Numbered from the stretch's first letter, positions 1-9,204 are shown. The stretch: DNA of 45,472 nt from Effusibacillus lacus (GCF_002335525.1 NZ_BDUF01000018.1:34984-80455); one strand, 5' to 3'. Program-made: numbers and translations. The notes: generated by a model from the sequence alone, not told the origin.

Positions 1-62
1 GAATAGAGGATTTTCGGGTATCTATTTGAGGGTTAGGTACTACCGGGGAACATAAATGTGAT

Positions 63-91
63 CAAATAAGAACCTTGGAACCTCTTATTTG
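63..91. repeat. Inverted repeat, 9-bp arms
   Basis: CAAATAAGA (63-71) and TCTTATTTG (83-91) are perfect inverted copies around an 11-base centre. No run of T follows on either strand, so a standard intrinsic terminator is not well supported. It lies to the left of the 41-bp repeat array, in non-coding sequence. Confidence 0.5.
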
Positions 92-120
92 GAAAACAGC
101 AGCCGATTGCCATGAAATAA

Positions 121-489
121 CGGCACTGGGTGCCGTTATCTTCACAGCCGGGGATGCTCAGCGGCACTGGGTGCCGTTATCTCGATAGCCGAAGATGATT
201 AGCGGTACTGGGTACCGTTATCTCCTCAACCGAGGATGATTAGCGGCACTGGGTACCGTTATCTCGATAGCCGAAGATGATTAGCGGTACTGGGTACCGT
301 TATCTCCTCAACCGAAGATGATTAGCGGCACTGGGTACCGTTATCTCGATAGCCGAAGATGATTAGCGGTACTGGGTACCGTTATCTCCTCAACCGAAGA
401 TGATTAGCGGTACTGGGTACCGTTATCTCCTCAACCGAGGATGATTAGCGGCACTGGGTATCGTTATCTCCTCATCGAGGGTATTTATC
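121..489. repeat. Array of nine 41-bp tandem repeats with a hairpin core
   Basis: Units begin at 121, 162, 203, 244, 285, 326, 367, 408 and 449, always 41 bp apart. Each starts with an inverted repeat, CGGTAC-TGG-GTACCG or CGGCAC-TGG-GTGCCG; the first unit extends to ten-base arms starting ATAACGGCAC. The 26 bases between cores alternate between two versions (TCGATAGCCG and TCCTCAACCG), which gives an 82-bp higher-order period. The last unit is degenerate. The array lies in the roughly 560 bp downstream of the phospholipase gene stop. It has no open frame (41 is not a multiple of 3). The rest of 1-558 holds one inverted repeat at 63-91, another at 502-516 (GTAACC-TTT-GGTTAC), and no gene I can support. 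Confidence 0.9.
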
Positions 490-558
490 TGACACCTTGA
501 CGTAACCTTTGGTTACAAGAAAGGAGGAGGCTCAACAAATGCATTGAACAGTCCTTGC

Positions 559-1500
559 TTAGACAATTGGATCGGCATACCGCAGCTCCAGATGGCTGCC
601 ACAAGGTTTGCCCGTATCATAAGACAGGTTGCCAATTTTCTCTACTAATAGATTCTCACCGGACGTTTCGGTGCCTTGGAGGGATAGTTCGAGGAATTCC
701 ACCGCTGCCCGCAGTACTGTTTCCCCATCCGCCAATGCTTGCTCCCAAAGATCCCAGACGCTGCTGTTTGATGTTTCTTCAGGAATCGCCGGGTGATGCC
801 ACTCTGCATGGTTCTCGTTCAGATAGTCGCGTGGGGGGTTCTTACGCTTGTATACCATAGGTTCAATCTTGCCAAATGTGATTAGGCGCTTGATTCCATA
901 AGGATCGTGAAAAATTTGCTGAGTCCTGACCATGTCACGATAAGCCTGACTCCAGTCACCGTCCTGCATGCGGTTCGCCTGTTCGGGAAAAAACTTGATG
1001 GCCGCCTTCCGGAACATGTCGACCACACCCTCCGGGAAGTCATCCCCTATATAGAACTGCTTCCAGACAGGTGTGTTCCAAGTGGCAAGCCCCAGAAATT
1101 TCTCCGCCATAATGGTGTCCAGAATTACTTCATACCGCTGGTGGTTCCATTTCTTGTAGCCGGATTTGTAATGGATATAGGGGTGCATATTGCGGTCAAG
1201 AACATGATGGGTCAGAAAACCCAATACATAAATCACGGTCGGATCATGCAGCTGTCTCCCACGCATTTGCAGCACCATTTCCACCAGGAAAGGGCCGCAA
1301 TGCTTATGGTGAATTAACTCGCCCATGACATTGGCCCGTGTGTCCGTCTGCCACGGCAAGAAGTTGTGGTAGAACAAAAAATCAGGTCCCTGGCAGCCCA
1401 GATTGAATACGTTTGTGGTTTCAGGCTTCAGCAGATCAGTCCGTCCGATACGACGCAAAACCTCTTGTCCGAAGATGAGATGAGTCCAGATGTTGGGCAT
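559..1500 (-). CDS. Zinc-dependent phospholipase C family protein
   Basis: A 313-residue protein of the zinc-dependent phospholipase C/S1-P1-like fold. Histidine- and aspartate-rich segments match the metal-binding pattern of this family: THLIFG near the N-terminus (His7), GPDFLFYHN around residues 35-43, and LTHHVLDRNMHPYIHY around residues 94-109. There is no signal peptide, so the protein is probably cytoplasmic, unlike the secreted clostridial and Bacillus enzymes. The ATG at 1500 has a GGAGG site just upstream. The gene starts 18 bp after the polyphosphate kinase stop, so the two are probably co-transcribed. The substrate is unknown. The family call is good; actual phospholipase activity is not shown by the sequence. 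Confidence 0.8.
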   Translation of the reverse strand: MPNIWTHLIFGQEVLRRIGRTDLLKPETTNVFNLGCQGPDFLFYHNFLPWQTDTRANVMGELIHHKHCGPFLVEMVLQMRGRQLHDPTVIYVLGFLTHHVLDRNMHPYIHYKSGYKKWNHQRYEVILDTIMAEKFLGLATWNTPVWKQFYIGDDFPEGVVDMFRKAAIKFFPEQANRMQDGDWSQAYRDMVRTQQIFHDPYGIKRLITFGKIEPMVYKRKNPPRDYLNENHAEWHHPAIPEETSNSSVWDLWEQALADGETVLRAAVEFLELSLQGTETSGENLLVEKIGNLSYDTGKPCGSHLELRYADPIV

Positions 1501-1518
1501 GGATTTCCTCCGCTCCGC

Positions 1519-3639
1519 TTACTTCTCCGGCGCATTCACGATCGGCTGCAACCGCCTGGTCAATAAAGAAGAGTCCGTCTCCGCTTGCCGGCAGGCTTCC
1601 TCATAGAAAAACATCTGGCTTTCCAGCGCTTCCTCGCCGGTCCGAACCCGCTCGTATACACCGTCCGGGCGAAGCATGCGAGCTTTTACATTGTCTCTCA
1701 ACATGACGTCCAAAATATGCTTTATGCGATCTTTGAGATCCTCCTGTACAACCGGGAACATCAATTCCACGCGGGCCATCATGTTACGGGTCATCCAGTC
1801 AGCGCTTGACAAGAAGATCTGCGCCTCCCCGCCATTCTCAAAATAATAGATCCGGCTGTGTTCCAGGTACCTGCCGACAATGCTGATTACACGGATATTT
1901 TCACTGACGCCGGGGATGCCCGGCCGTAAGCAGCAGATGCCACGGATGATCAGGTCGATTTCGACTCCGGCACACGAGGCCCGGTACAACGCTTCAATCA
2001 GATCCTTGTCGGTGAGCGAGTTCATTTTGGCTGTGATCCGGGCAGGTTTGCCTGCCTCTTTATGCTGTATCTCCGTGTCGATTAAGCGCAAAAACTTCTC
2101 CCGCATCCCATCAGGGGCAGTCCCGAAGACGTTCCAGTCCGGTGTGGAGGAGTAGCCGGACAGATAATTGAAGAACGCGCTCGCGTCCACCCCGAATTCC
2201 TCTCTGGCCGTAAACATGCCCAGGTCGGTATAAAAACGGGCCGTAGTGTCATTGTAATTGCCGGTGCTAAGGTGCAGGTAACGGCGAATGCCGTTTTGCT
2301 CAGCGCGTACGACCAGCGTGATTTTGCTGTGGGTCTTTAACCCCACAAGTCCATAAATTACATGACAGCCGGCTTTTTCCAGTTTCTTTGCCCAAACGAT
2401 ATTGTTCTCTTCGTCAAAGCGGGCCTTCAACTCCAACAGCACGGTCACCTGCTTGCCGTTCTCGGCCGCTCTCACAAGCGCGTTCACAATCGGGGAGTCG
2501 CCGCTCACCCGGTACAGTGTTTGTTTGATGGCCAATACCTGCGGGTCATCGGCCGCCTTCTCGACAAAATGAACCACCGGATCAAAGGAATCGTAAGGGT
2601 GATGAAGCAGGATATCTTTTTGGGCGATCACTTCAAAGAGCTGGTCTTCATCCGCCAGTTCCTTCGGCATTTGCGGCTTGTTCGGCACAAACTTCAAGTG
2701 TTCATAACCGGCAAGCGAATAAAAACTGAAAAAGAACGACAGATCCAGCGGTCCTTCCACCGCATAGACGTCCCATTCCTCCAATTCCAGCCAGTCCTTT
2801 AGCGTGTCTTTCAGATACTTGCTCATGGAGATATCCATGCCAAGGCGGACGGCTGCTCCCATTTTTCTGCGTTTCAGTTCCTGTTCAATAGCCTCCAGCA
2901 AGTCTTCCGTCTCCTCTTCGTGAATGGTCAGGTCCGCATTCCGAATGATGCGGAAAGGGGAGACCTCCACGATCTTAAAGCCCTGAAACAGGCTGTTGAT
3001 GTGCATACGGATAACTTCTTCCAACAGGATAAAATGGGCCTCCCCCTCTCCAGCCGGGAGTTGAACGAATCGGGGAAAGATGGAGGGCACCTGAACAACC
3101 GCAAACAGCGGCTCTTCCTCCCCATCCAACTCGCTCTCAAGCAGCACTGCCAAATTCAATGTCTTGTTCAGAAGCATCGGAAAAGGATGGCTTGCATCAA
3201 CAGCCATTGGCGTAAGCACCGGGTAGACATGATGATGATAATAATCGTTCAGGAATCTCAACTGCTTCTCATTCAGGTCGCTGCCTTTCAGGAAGCGGAT
3301 TCCCTCTTTTTCCAGATCAGGGGTAATCGATTCTTTCAGAATTTGGAACATCCGGCGGATCATCTCATGAGATCTCTCGGAAATGGCCATCAACTGTTCT
3401 TTTGGGGTCATGCCCGACTTGTTGTCCGGTTTGGTAAACCCGACTTTCACCTGGTCTTTAAGCCCCGCCACGCGCACCATGAAAAATTCGTCCAGATTGG
3501 AACTGGTGATGGCCAGGAATTTTAATCTTTCAAACAGGGGGTTCGCCGAATCATCAGCCTCTTCCAATACCCGTTCGTTGAAAGAAAGCCAACTCAATTC
3601 GCGGTTAATGTAATAATCCGGCAAGTCGAACTTCATCAT
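1519..3639 (-). CDS. ppk1: Polyphosphate kinase 1
   Basis: Polyphosphate kinase reversibly polymerises the gamma-phosphate of ATP into inorganic polyphosphate. The protein has about 706 residues, a normal PPK1 length. It shows the N-terminal PPK signature YYINRELSWLSFNERVLEEA, then SSNLDEFFMVRVAGLKDQ. The two phospholipase-D-like catalytic domains include GLKTHSKITLVVR, which carries the expected autophosphorylated histidine, and YLHLSTGNYND. The open frame continues upstream to a TTG at 3675, but homologues begin close to the Met-Met at 3639/3636, so I chose the ATG at 3639. A weak AAAAAGG site precedes it. It lies 68 bp downstream of the exopolyphosphatase gene, giving a paired polyphosphate synthesis and breakdown locus. 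Confidence 0.95.
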   Translation of the reverse strand: MMKFDLPDYYINRELSWLSFNERVLEEADDSANPLFERLKFLAITSSNLDEFFMVRVAGLKDQVKVGFTKPDNKSGMTPKEQLMAISERSHEMIRRMFQILKESITPDLEKEGIRFLKGSDLNEKQLRFLNDYYHHHVYPVLTPMAVDASHPFPMLLNKTLNLAVLLESELDGEEEPLFAVVQVPSIFPRFVQLPAGEGEAHFILLEEVIRMHINSLFQGFKIVEVSPFRIIRNADLTIHEEETEDLLEAIEQELKRRKMGAAVRLGMDISMSKYLKDTLKDWLELEEWDVYAVEGPLDLSFFFSFYSLAGYEHLKFVPNKPQMPKELADEDQLFEVIAQKDILLHHPYDSFDPVVHFVEKAADDPQVLAIKQTLYRVSGDSPIVNALVRAAENGKQVTVLLELKARFDEENNIVWAKKLEKAGCHVIYGLVGLKTHSKITLVVRAEQNGIRRYLHLSTGNYNDTTARFYTDLGMFTAREEFGVDASAFFNYLSGYSSTPDWNVFGTAPDGMREKFLRLIDTEIQHKEAGKPARITAKMNSLTDKDLIEALYRASCAGVEIDLIIRGICCLRPGIPGVSENIRVISIVGRYLEHSRIYYFENGGEAQIFLSSADWMTRNMMARVELMFPVVQEDLKDRIKHILDVMLRDNVKARMLRPDGVYERVRTGEEALESQMFFYEEACRQAETDSSLLTRRLQPIVNAPEK

Positions 3640-3707
3640 TGGGAATCCAACCTTTTTCCTGCTAGAATTTGTCAAAACGCGTCGATATCCATTTTAACAA
3701 TAATATA

Positions 3708-5255
3708 TTAAGAATTCGTAAAAGTGGCAGTCGGTGTTTTCACAACAAAAGAAAAAGAACGGGTAAATACTTTTGAAACCCTCTTCAGGATGTCTTCCAG
3801 AAGGGCGTATTCCAACAGGTTTTCCTTGATGCTTGTACATTCGATGACGATGTTCTTCTTCTTCTCCAAGAGGCGGATACTCCGGATCTGCTGCGACATG
3901 GAACGATCCAGAATGCGGGCAAGAAGCACCAAATGCCCCAGTTTTTCCACCATCTCTTTGTCCGATTTGTCGACAATTCCTGCATACCGGGACTGTTGCT
4001 GCTGCAATTGTTTGTTGTTTTTGTAAGATGCCGTCATGGCGATCAGGATTCGCTGTTTGTGGGTCAATCCCAACAGCAAAACATTCGATAACAAATAAAA
4101 CGTATGTTGGGAAGCCTCATACACATTGATGGATCTTCCCACATCGTGCAATAAGGCGGCTATCTCCAGGAGCTTGCGCTCGTTTGCTCCCAGATTGAGG
4201 ATCTGCAGGTCTTTCAGTTCATCAAACAGCGTACAGGCCAAATTTTTCACATGTTGTGCATGTCCCTTTGGAACTTGGTAGCGGTTCATAAATTGTTCTG
4301 TGCTTATCCGGATAATATCGTCAGTACAGGATATGTTTTGGAGCGGGAGAACTTTCTCGTACAACACCCCATCCCGCAGTCCTTTGTTGCTGACAATCAA
4401 TTGCTTGGTTCCGATCCATTCCATAAGGGTTTGGAAGACTGCAATACCCGCAATAATCACATCCGCCCTGTCTTTGGACAGACCGTTGACTTCTTTCCGT
4501 TGTTCCAGGGAAAGCTTGCGTATCCATTGAAAAATTCGATCCACACTTTGGTCATCCAGCAAATAGTGGTGCAGGCTGGCCATTGGGTAGTGAATCTGTT
4601 GCTGATGAATCTTTCCCAGATTCCGGGCCGTTCCCCCCATGGCTATCAGGGGGAATTTCTGATTGAAAAGCCAAGGTCGTGACGAGAACTGCTGTTGCAG
4701 AAACTGCTTTAGATGGACGATCTCTTGATCCGTTGGGATCTCCCTTTGGAGGAAACGTTTGGTCAATGTAACAATGCCAAAGGGAAAGCTGTGGCTCTCC
4801 TGCAGCTTCCGATCCCGAATCAGGGTCACCTCAGTGCTTCCGCCCCCCAGGTCAACAGAGATTCCGTCACTTACGTTCATGCTGTTGACCACAGCCAAAT
4901 ACCCGTAATAAGCTTCTTCCTCCCCAGTCAACAAACGAAATGGAATCCCTGTATTCCTGTGAATGGCAGCCAGCAACTCCTGCCCGTTACTTGCCTGGCG
5001 GACAGCAGCTGTCGCCACCCCTATTACTTCGCTCACCTGTCTGGCATCGCATAATTCTTTGAATTGGCGCATGCAATCCATTGTCTCTTGAAAACCGGTT
5101 TCGCTGATCAACCCATTGGGCTGCAAATGGTTGCTCAGGCGCAAAACCCGCTTGATATTGTCGAACTCATAGAAGCTTCCTTGTTCGTCCTTGTAGTACA
5201 CAACCAGCCGGGCGGTGTTCGAACCCAGGTCAATGATTCCAATGAAAGTCCCCAT
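3708..5255 (-). CDS. ppx: Exopolyphosphatase, Ppx/GppA family
   Basis: Ppx/GppA enzymes release phosphate from polyphosphate ends or hydrolyse pppGpp. The N-terminus MGTFIGIIDLGSNTARLVVY is the phosphate-1 motif of the ASKHA fold. VSDGISVDLGGGSTEV is the phosphate-2 motif. The C-terminal third has an HD-type motif, ALLHDVGRSINVYEASQH. The 515-residue length matches Ppx rather than short GppA forms. The frame is open for 59 codons further upstream, but the ATG at 5255 has a good AGGGGAG site five bases ahead and matches family starts. Polyphosphate kinase follows downstream on the same strand. Confidence 0.92.
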   Translation of the reverse strand: MGTFIGIIDLGSNTARLVVYYKDEQGSFYEFDNIKRVLRLSNHLQPNGLISETGFQETMDCMRQFKELCDARQVSEVIGVATAAVRQASNGQELLAAIHRNTGIPFRLLTGEEEAYYGYLAVVNSMNVSDGISVDLGGGSTEVTLIRDRKLQESHSFPFGIVTLTKRFLQREIPTDQEIVHLKQFLQQQFSSRPWLFNQKFPLIAMGGTARNLGKIHQQQIHYPMASLHHYLLDDQSVDRIFQWIRKLSLEQRKEVNGLSKDRADVIIAGIAVFQTLMEWIGTKQLIVSNKGLRDGVLYEKVLPLQNISCTDDIIRISTEQFMNRYQVPKGHAQHVKNLACTLFDELKDLQILNLGANERKLLEIAALLHDVGRSINVYEASQHTFYLLSNVLLLGLTHKQRILIAMTASYKNNKQLQQQQSRYAGIVDKSDKEMVEKLGHLVLLARILDRSMSQQIRSIRLLEKKKNIVIECTSIKENLLEYALLEDILKRVSKVFTRSFSFVVKTPTATFTNS

Positions 5256-5301
5256 GTCCACTCCCCTGCTTTTTCTCTCTTTTTGCTGTTTCTTACCCAT
5301 T

Positions 5302-5307
5302 ATTATA
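5302..5307 (-). promoter_or_regulatory. Candidate -10 element for ppx
   Basis: Minus-strand TATAAT lies 47 bases upstream of the ppx start, in the divergent region shared with the plus-strand gene at 5404. There is no convincing TTGACA at the usual spacing; the best match is a weak TATGGA at 15 bp. Confidence 0.4.
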
Positions 5308-5403
5308 CAGTAGGAAACCGTGTCCATACTGACCTGTTCATTTTTGGGCGGCAAAAGGTTACAATTATAGGGCATGTGATTGTTTTTACGGGAGGTTGCC
5401 AGC

Positions 5404-5622
5404 ATGAACGAAGAAAAAAAGGAGTGCACCATCGACCATACTCTCGAGGATCTAAAGGGAAAACTTCAGCCCTTTCTGGCCCTGGAATTTGGAACAAAGT
5501 TGGCTGCACTTTTGGATCAGGACAAGTTCAATCAGGAACAGTTGAACGAGTTGTTTCATCATCTGAAGAAACTCCACAAATACCAAGACAAAATCAACGA
5601 TCTAATCCGTGAAGCGGAGTAA
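5404..5622 (+). CDS. Small hypothetical protein
   Basis: A 72-residue, charged, probably alpha-helical protein beginning MNEEKKECTIDHTLEDLKG. There is no signal peptide, membrane segment or motif I recognise. The ATG at 5404 has a GGGAGG site eight bases upstream, and this decides it over the earlier TTG-type start of the open frame. The gene is divergent from ppx and sits 20 bp before namA, so it is probably co-transcribed with namA. Function unknown. Confidence 0.75.
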   Translation: MNEEKKECTIDHTLEDLKGKLQPFLALEFGTKLAALLDQDKFNQEQLNELFHHLKKLHKYQDKINDLIREAE

Positions 5623-5642
5623 AGCGAAAGGAGCCATGGAGA

Positions 5643-6665
5643 ATGCCTCACCTGTTTAGTTCTTTTACCTTGAAAAATCTTGAACTGAAAAACCGGATTG
5701 TAATGCCTCCCATGTGCCAATATTCAGTCCAGGCAAAAAACGGCATACCAAACGAATGGCATTATGTACACTATATCAGCAGGGCAGTTGGCGGTACCGG
5801 CTTGATCATTATGGAAATGACGGATGTGGAGCCGGATGGCCGGATCAGCGACTATGATTTGGGAATCTGGTCGGATGACCATATCCCGGCATTTGCCCGG
5901 ATCATCGAAGGTTGCCATACATACGGAGCCAAAGTGGCCATCCAGATTGGCCATGCCGGACGCAAGGCGCAGGATGCCGCCGTTCCAGTGGCTCCCTCCC
6001 CGATTGCCTTTGACGACAAATCAAAAACCCCGAGAGCACTGACAACGGATGAAGTCAAGCAAATGGTTGAAAAATTCAGGGACGGTGTCAGACGGGCGGT
6101 GCAGGCTGGCGTCGATACAGTGGAAATTCACGGAGCACACGGATATTTGATCCATCAGTTCCACTCCCCTTTGACCAACAAACGGACTGATGAGTATGGA
6201 AAAGATATGACCAAGTTTGGGGTCGAAGTAATTGAGGCTGCCAAGAGTGAACTGCCGTCCAACACTCCTTTGATCATGCGCATCTCGGCAATTGAATATG
6301 TGGAAAACGGCTACGGTCTCGATTACAGCATCGAACTGTGCAAAAGGTACCAGCAGGCCGGAGTGGATCTATTCCATATCACATCCGGCGGTGAAGGTCC
6401 AATCGGTTCGGGCGGACGGCCAGGCGCCAACCCCGGGTATCAGATCCCCTTTGCTCGTGCCATCAAGGAGGCCCTCCAAGTGCCGGTCATTGCGGTCGGC
6501 AAACTGGAAGATCCTGCGTTGGCAGAATCGGTCATCGGCAACCAGGACGCTGATCTGGTCGCAATAGGTCGCGGAATGCTGCGTAACCCCTATTGGGCCC
6601 TTCACGCCGGTGTGGCTGTCGGCCACAAACCGGAAGTGCCCCAGCAATATGTTCGGGCATTCTGA
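5643..6665 (+). CDS. namA: NADPH dehydrogenase, old yellow enzyme family (YqjM/NamA type)
   Basis: A 340-residue FMN-dependent ene-reductase that reduces activated C=C bonds with NADPH. The N-terminal LKNRIVMPPMCQYS carries the cysteine (Cys25) and tyrosine (Tyr27) typical of YqjM-like enzymes. Other matches are IQIGHAGRKA, the active-site histidine motif HGAHGYLIHQFHSP, the loop TNKRTDEYG, and the FMN-phosphate segment IGRGMLRNPYWA near the C-terminus. The start at 5643 has AAAGGAG nine bases upstream; an ATG at 5636 is out of frame. A strong hairpin follows the stop. The role is probably general detoxification of electrophiles. Confidence 0.93.
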   Translation: MPHLFSSFTLKNLELKNRIVMPPMCQYSVQAKNGIPNEWHYVHYISRAVGGTGLIIMEMTDVEPDGRISDYDLGIWSDDHIPAFARIIEGCHTYGAKVAIQIGHAGRKAQDAAVPVAPSPIAFDDKSKTPRALTTDEVKQMVEKFRDGVRRAVQAGVDTVEIHGAHGYLIHQFHSPLTNKRTDEYGKDMTKFGVEVIEAAKSELPSNTPLIMRISAIEYVENGYGLDYSIELCKRYQQAGVDLFHITSGGEGPIGSGGRPGANPGYQIPFARAIKEALQVPVIAVGKLEDPALAESVIGNQDADLVAIGRGMLRNPYWALHAGVAVGHKPEVPQQYVRAF

Positions 6666-6666
6666 G

Positions 6667-6698
6667 AAAAGGTTGAACGGAAATCCGTTCAACCTTTT
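6667..6698. terminator. Bidirectional terminator between namA and the amidase gene
   Basis: A perfect 14-bp stem, AAAAGGTTGAACGG / CCGTTCAACCTTTT, with a 4-base loop, lies 1 bp after the namA stop and between two convergent genes. The TTTT at the end of the stem can act as the U-run in either direction. Confidence 0.85.
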
Positions 6699-6730
6699 GC
6701 AAAAAGCTACCTGTATACTCATTAATAAAA

Positions 6731-8143
6731 TCAAATTGGGATGTTGTACTTGACTGTTGGAATGCACGCTGCTTGCTCAAAAGCGTAGCCAAAGCGATAG
6801 AGTGTTGCTTCCGTATGGGGACACCCGATCAATTGAAGGCCGATTGGCAGACCGGATTGGGAGAATCCGCACGGAACGGACAGACTGGGAAATCCGTTAA
6901 AATTCGTCGGGCCTGTCAATCGGGTTAGTGCAGTCCGTACGTGTTCCGATACACCGCCAACCGTCACTTTCCGCTGTTCAATTTCAACCGGCAGAATGGG
7001 AAGGGTGGGAGCCGCGAGTATATCCACTTCCTTTAAAACGCCTTCAAATGCCTGAATCGCAGTATGTTTGACCTGCTGCGCCTGGACATACTCGTATGCT
7101 TTGGTTTCCGCACCGGTGCACAGGCGTTCTTTCACTTCCTGATCCCATTTTGCCGCAGGGTCGCGCAGTTTTTCCTCATGAACGGCGTATGCTTCACTCT
7201 TCAGTGTCACATGTTGAGCATTGACAATTTCCTTCATGTCGGGGATTTCCACGTTTCGGATTTCCGCGCCCAGACTGCGGAAGATTTCGAGTGCCGACCA
7301 AACTTTTTCAGCGACTTCCTCTTCCACATTGTCAAAGTAATAATTGGAAGGAACCCCAATCCGACTGCCCTTGATTCCCTGTCCGACATAACGTGTGAAA
7401 TCTTCCGTTTCCTGCCGGATGGAATAGGGGTCTCTTGAGTCAAAACCTGCCAAAACATTAAGCATGAGTGCATTATCCAGCACAGTTCTTGTCATGGGAC
7501 CCACATGATCGAGCGTATAGCCCAGGGGAAAAACCCCAAATTTGCTGATACGTCCAAAGGTCGGCTTCATTCCCACAATCCCGCAGCAAGCGGCGGGAAT
7601 CCGAATCGATCCGCCTGTATCCGTCCCCAAAGCTCCGTAACACATTGCTGTTGCAACAGCAACCCCCGAACCGCTGCTTGACCCGCCGGTAATCCGGGAG
7701 GTGTCATAAGGATTTCTGGAAGGTCCGAAATAGGAACGGTCTCCCGTTGGACCATAGGCGAATTGATGAGTGTTCAGCTTGCCGATCAGGATAGAGCCGG
7801 AAGCCCTTAATCGTTCCACGACAGCAGCATCATAATCGGGCGCAAAATCCTTGAACATCTCCGACCCCATGGTAGTTCGTATCCCTTTGGTATAGATCAG
7901 GTCCTTTAACCCGATGGGAACACCATGAAGAGGCCCTTTCAGGTTTCCGGCCATAATTTCCTGTTCCGCTTGAGCAGCATCTGCCAGCGCATCTTCCGCC
8001 AATATCGTGATAAACGCGTTCAGTTTCGGATTTAACAGGGCAATTCGAGCAAGCAAGTCTTTTGTTATTTCAACGGGAGACAGTTGTTTGTTCCGGATTG
8101 CCTCCGCCAGAGTTGCCAAATTGTAATGCAAAGCGCTAGACAT
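6731..8143 (-). CDS. Amidase signature family protein (GatA-like)
   Basis: A 470-residue amidase-signature enzyme that hydrolyses a C-N amide bond. The Ser-cisSer-Lys triad is visible: Lys80 in PIGLKD, Ser155 in ITGGSSSGSG, and Ser179 in GTDTGGSIRIPA. It resembles GatA, but no gatB or gatC is nearby. Its neighbours are a CobW GTPase and a nitrilase-family enzyme, so a catabolic amidase (for example a half-amidase acting on an opened cyclic amide) is more likely than tRNA amidation. The start has GAGGAG upstream. The CobW gene ends 18 bp before it, so the two form an operon. Substrate not known. Confidence 0.88.
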   Translation of the reverse strand: MSSALHYNLATLAEAIRNKQLSPVEITKDLLARIALLNPKLNAFITILAEDALADAAQAEQEIMAGNLKGPLHGVPIGLKDLIYTKGIRTTMGSEMFKDFAPDYDAAVVERLRASGSILIGKLNTHQFAYGPTGDRSYFGPSRNPYDTSRITGGSSSGSGVAVATAMCYGALGTDTGGSIRIPAACCGIVGMKPTFGRISKFGVFPLGYTLDHVGPMTRTVLDNALMLNVLAGFDSRDPYSIRQETEDFTRYVGQGIKGSRIGVPSNYYFDNVEEEVAEKVWSALEIFRSLGAEIRNVEIPDMKEIVNAQHVTLKSEAYAVHEEKLRDPAAKWDQEVKERLCTGAETKAYEYVQAQQVKHTAIQAFEGVLKEVDILAAPTLPILPVEIEQRKVTVGGVSEHVRTALTRLTGPTNFNGFPSLSVPCGFSQSGLPIGLQLIGCPHTEATLYRFGYAFEQAACIPTVKYNIPI

Positions 8144-8161
8144 TCTGATTTCTCCTCACTG

Positions 8162-9190
8162 TCACAAACTCATGTTGGTTTCCAACAATACTGGCTGGGC
8201 ACCCAGAAAGTTTTGAAATGCAGACAACGAATTCATGATTTCCGTAGGATCGATATCCCTCATGATAAATACAAGATGGGAACGGTGATCCTGATCGGGC
8301 CAATCTTTGAGGTGTTGGGGAGGATGTATGATATGCTGCACCCCGTTAAGTACGACCGGCCCTTCCTCGCCCACATCCAGCAGTCCCTTGACGCGAAGTA
8401 CGTCTTCACCACGCGCATGCAGCAACATGCTGAGCCACAGGCCGAAGGCGGTCCAATCAAGAGGATGGTCAAAGGTAAGCGAAATGGAACGGGTTCCCGG
8501 TGCATGTGATTGTTCGGTATAAGGCCGTTTGGCTCTGCCATCCAACGGGTTGCCGTTTCCCGCCCCTGCCGGATTCGGCCGAAACAGGACAGATGGTTGC
8601 ACTTTGCCCGAAATCACTTCCAATATCTCAGCTGAAGGATTAAGCGTACGGAGTCGCATTTTGAGACTGTCTATAGTTTCAGGCGAAGCCAAATCCGTCT
8701 TTGTCAAAAGGATCTTGTCGGCTATTGAAACCTGTTTGAGGGATTCGGGTTGGCGATCCAGATGCAGGTGGCCGTTTACCGAATCGACCGTCACGATGAC
8801 CAGATCAATAGAAAAATGATGTTGAAGAACCGGATCAGAAAGAATCGTAAACAAAATCGGAGCCGGATCGGCAAGCCCGCTTGATTCGATCATAATCCGG
8901 TCAAAAACAGGAATGACCCCCTGCTGATCCTGATTCAACAGGTCTCTTAAAACTTTGACCAGATCATCCCTGACCGTGCAGCAAAGACAGCCTCCTCCTA
9001 ACAGTATGGTCTGTTCTTCCACTTGTCGAAGCAGATGGTGGTCAAGTCCGACCTTTCCATACTCATTTACCAAAACAGCCGTATGAACCAGTGTGGGCTC
9101 AGGAAGCAGACTGTTGAGCAAGGTGGTCTTGCCGCTGCCAAGAAAACCGGTAATAACAGTTACAGGTCTTTTGTTCGATCCGTAATGCAT
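8162..9190 (-). CDS. CobW/COG0523 family GTP-binding metallochaperone
   Basis: A 342-residue P-loop GTPase. Walker A GFLGSGKT is at residues 15-22, and the family metal-binding CxCC motif is GGGCLCCTVRDDL (Cys68, Cys70, Cys71). A C-terminal CobW domain follows. Such proteins insert Zn, Co or Fe into partner enzymes. The frame is open 34 codons further upstream, but that would overlap the preceding gene. The ATG at 9190 has GGAG upstream and matches family starts. Its place beside hydrolase genes suggests it supplies metal to one of them, most plausibly the polysaccharide-deacetylase-family enzyme at 9629. Confidence 0.9.
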   Translation of the reverse strand: MHYGSNKRPVTVITGFLGSGKTTLLNSLLPEPTLVHTAVLVNEYGKVGLDHHLLRQVEEQTILLGGGCLCCTVRDDLVKVLRDLLNQDQQGVIPVFDRIMIESSGLADPAPILFTILSDPVLQHHFSIDLVIVTVDSVNGHLHLDRQPESLKQVSIADKILLTKTDLASPETIDSLKMRLRTLNPSAEILEVISGKVQPSVLFRPNPAGAGNGNPLDGRAKRPYTEQSHAPGTRSISLTFDHPLDWTAFGLWLSMLLHARGEDVLRVKGLLDVGEEGPVVLNGVQHIIHPPQHLKDWPDQDHRSHLVFIMRDIDPTEIMNSLSAFQNFLGAQPVLLETNMSL

Positions 9191-9204
9191 AGTTATTGTC
9201 TCCG

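Noticed and set aside
200-300. T-box or riboswitch-like leader in the repeat array
   Set aside because: The words GGGTACCG recall T-box sequences, but the full T-box core, specifier loop and a downstream synthetase or transporter gene are missing.
121-489. CRISPR array
   Set aside because: Spacers are not unique; they alternate between two near-identical versions, the unit is 41 bp in tandem, and no cas genes are in the window.
521-546. Gene start after a strong AAGGAGGAGG at 519-530
   Set aside because: The ATG at 539 is followed by one codon and a stop, and the following plus-strand frames are antisense to the phospholipase gene.
2920-3525. 201-codon plus-strand frame
   Set aside because: It lies wholly inside ppk1 on the opposite strand, and its translation has no family features.
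6731-8143. GatA subunit of Asp/Glu-tRNA amidotransferase
   Set aside because: The signature triad is shared by all amidase-signature enzymes; no gatB or gatC is adjacent, and the context is catabolic.
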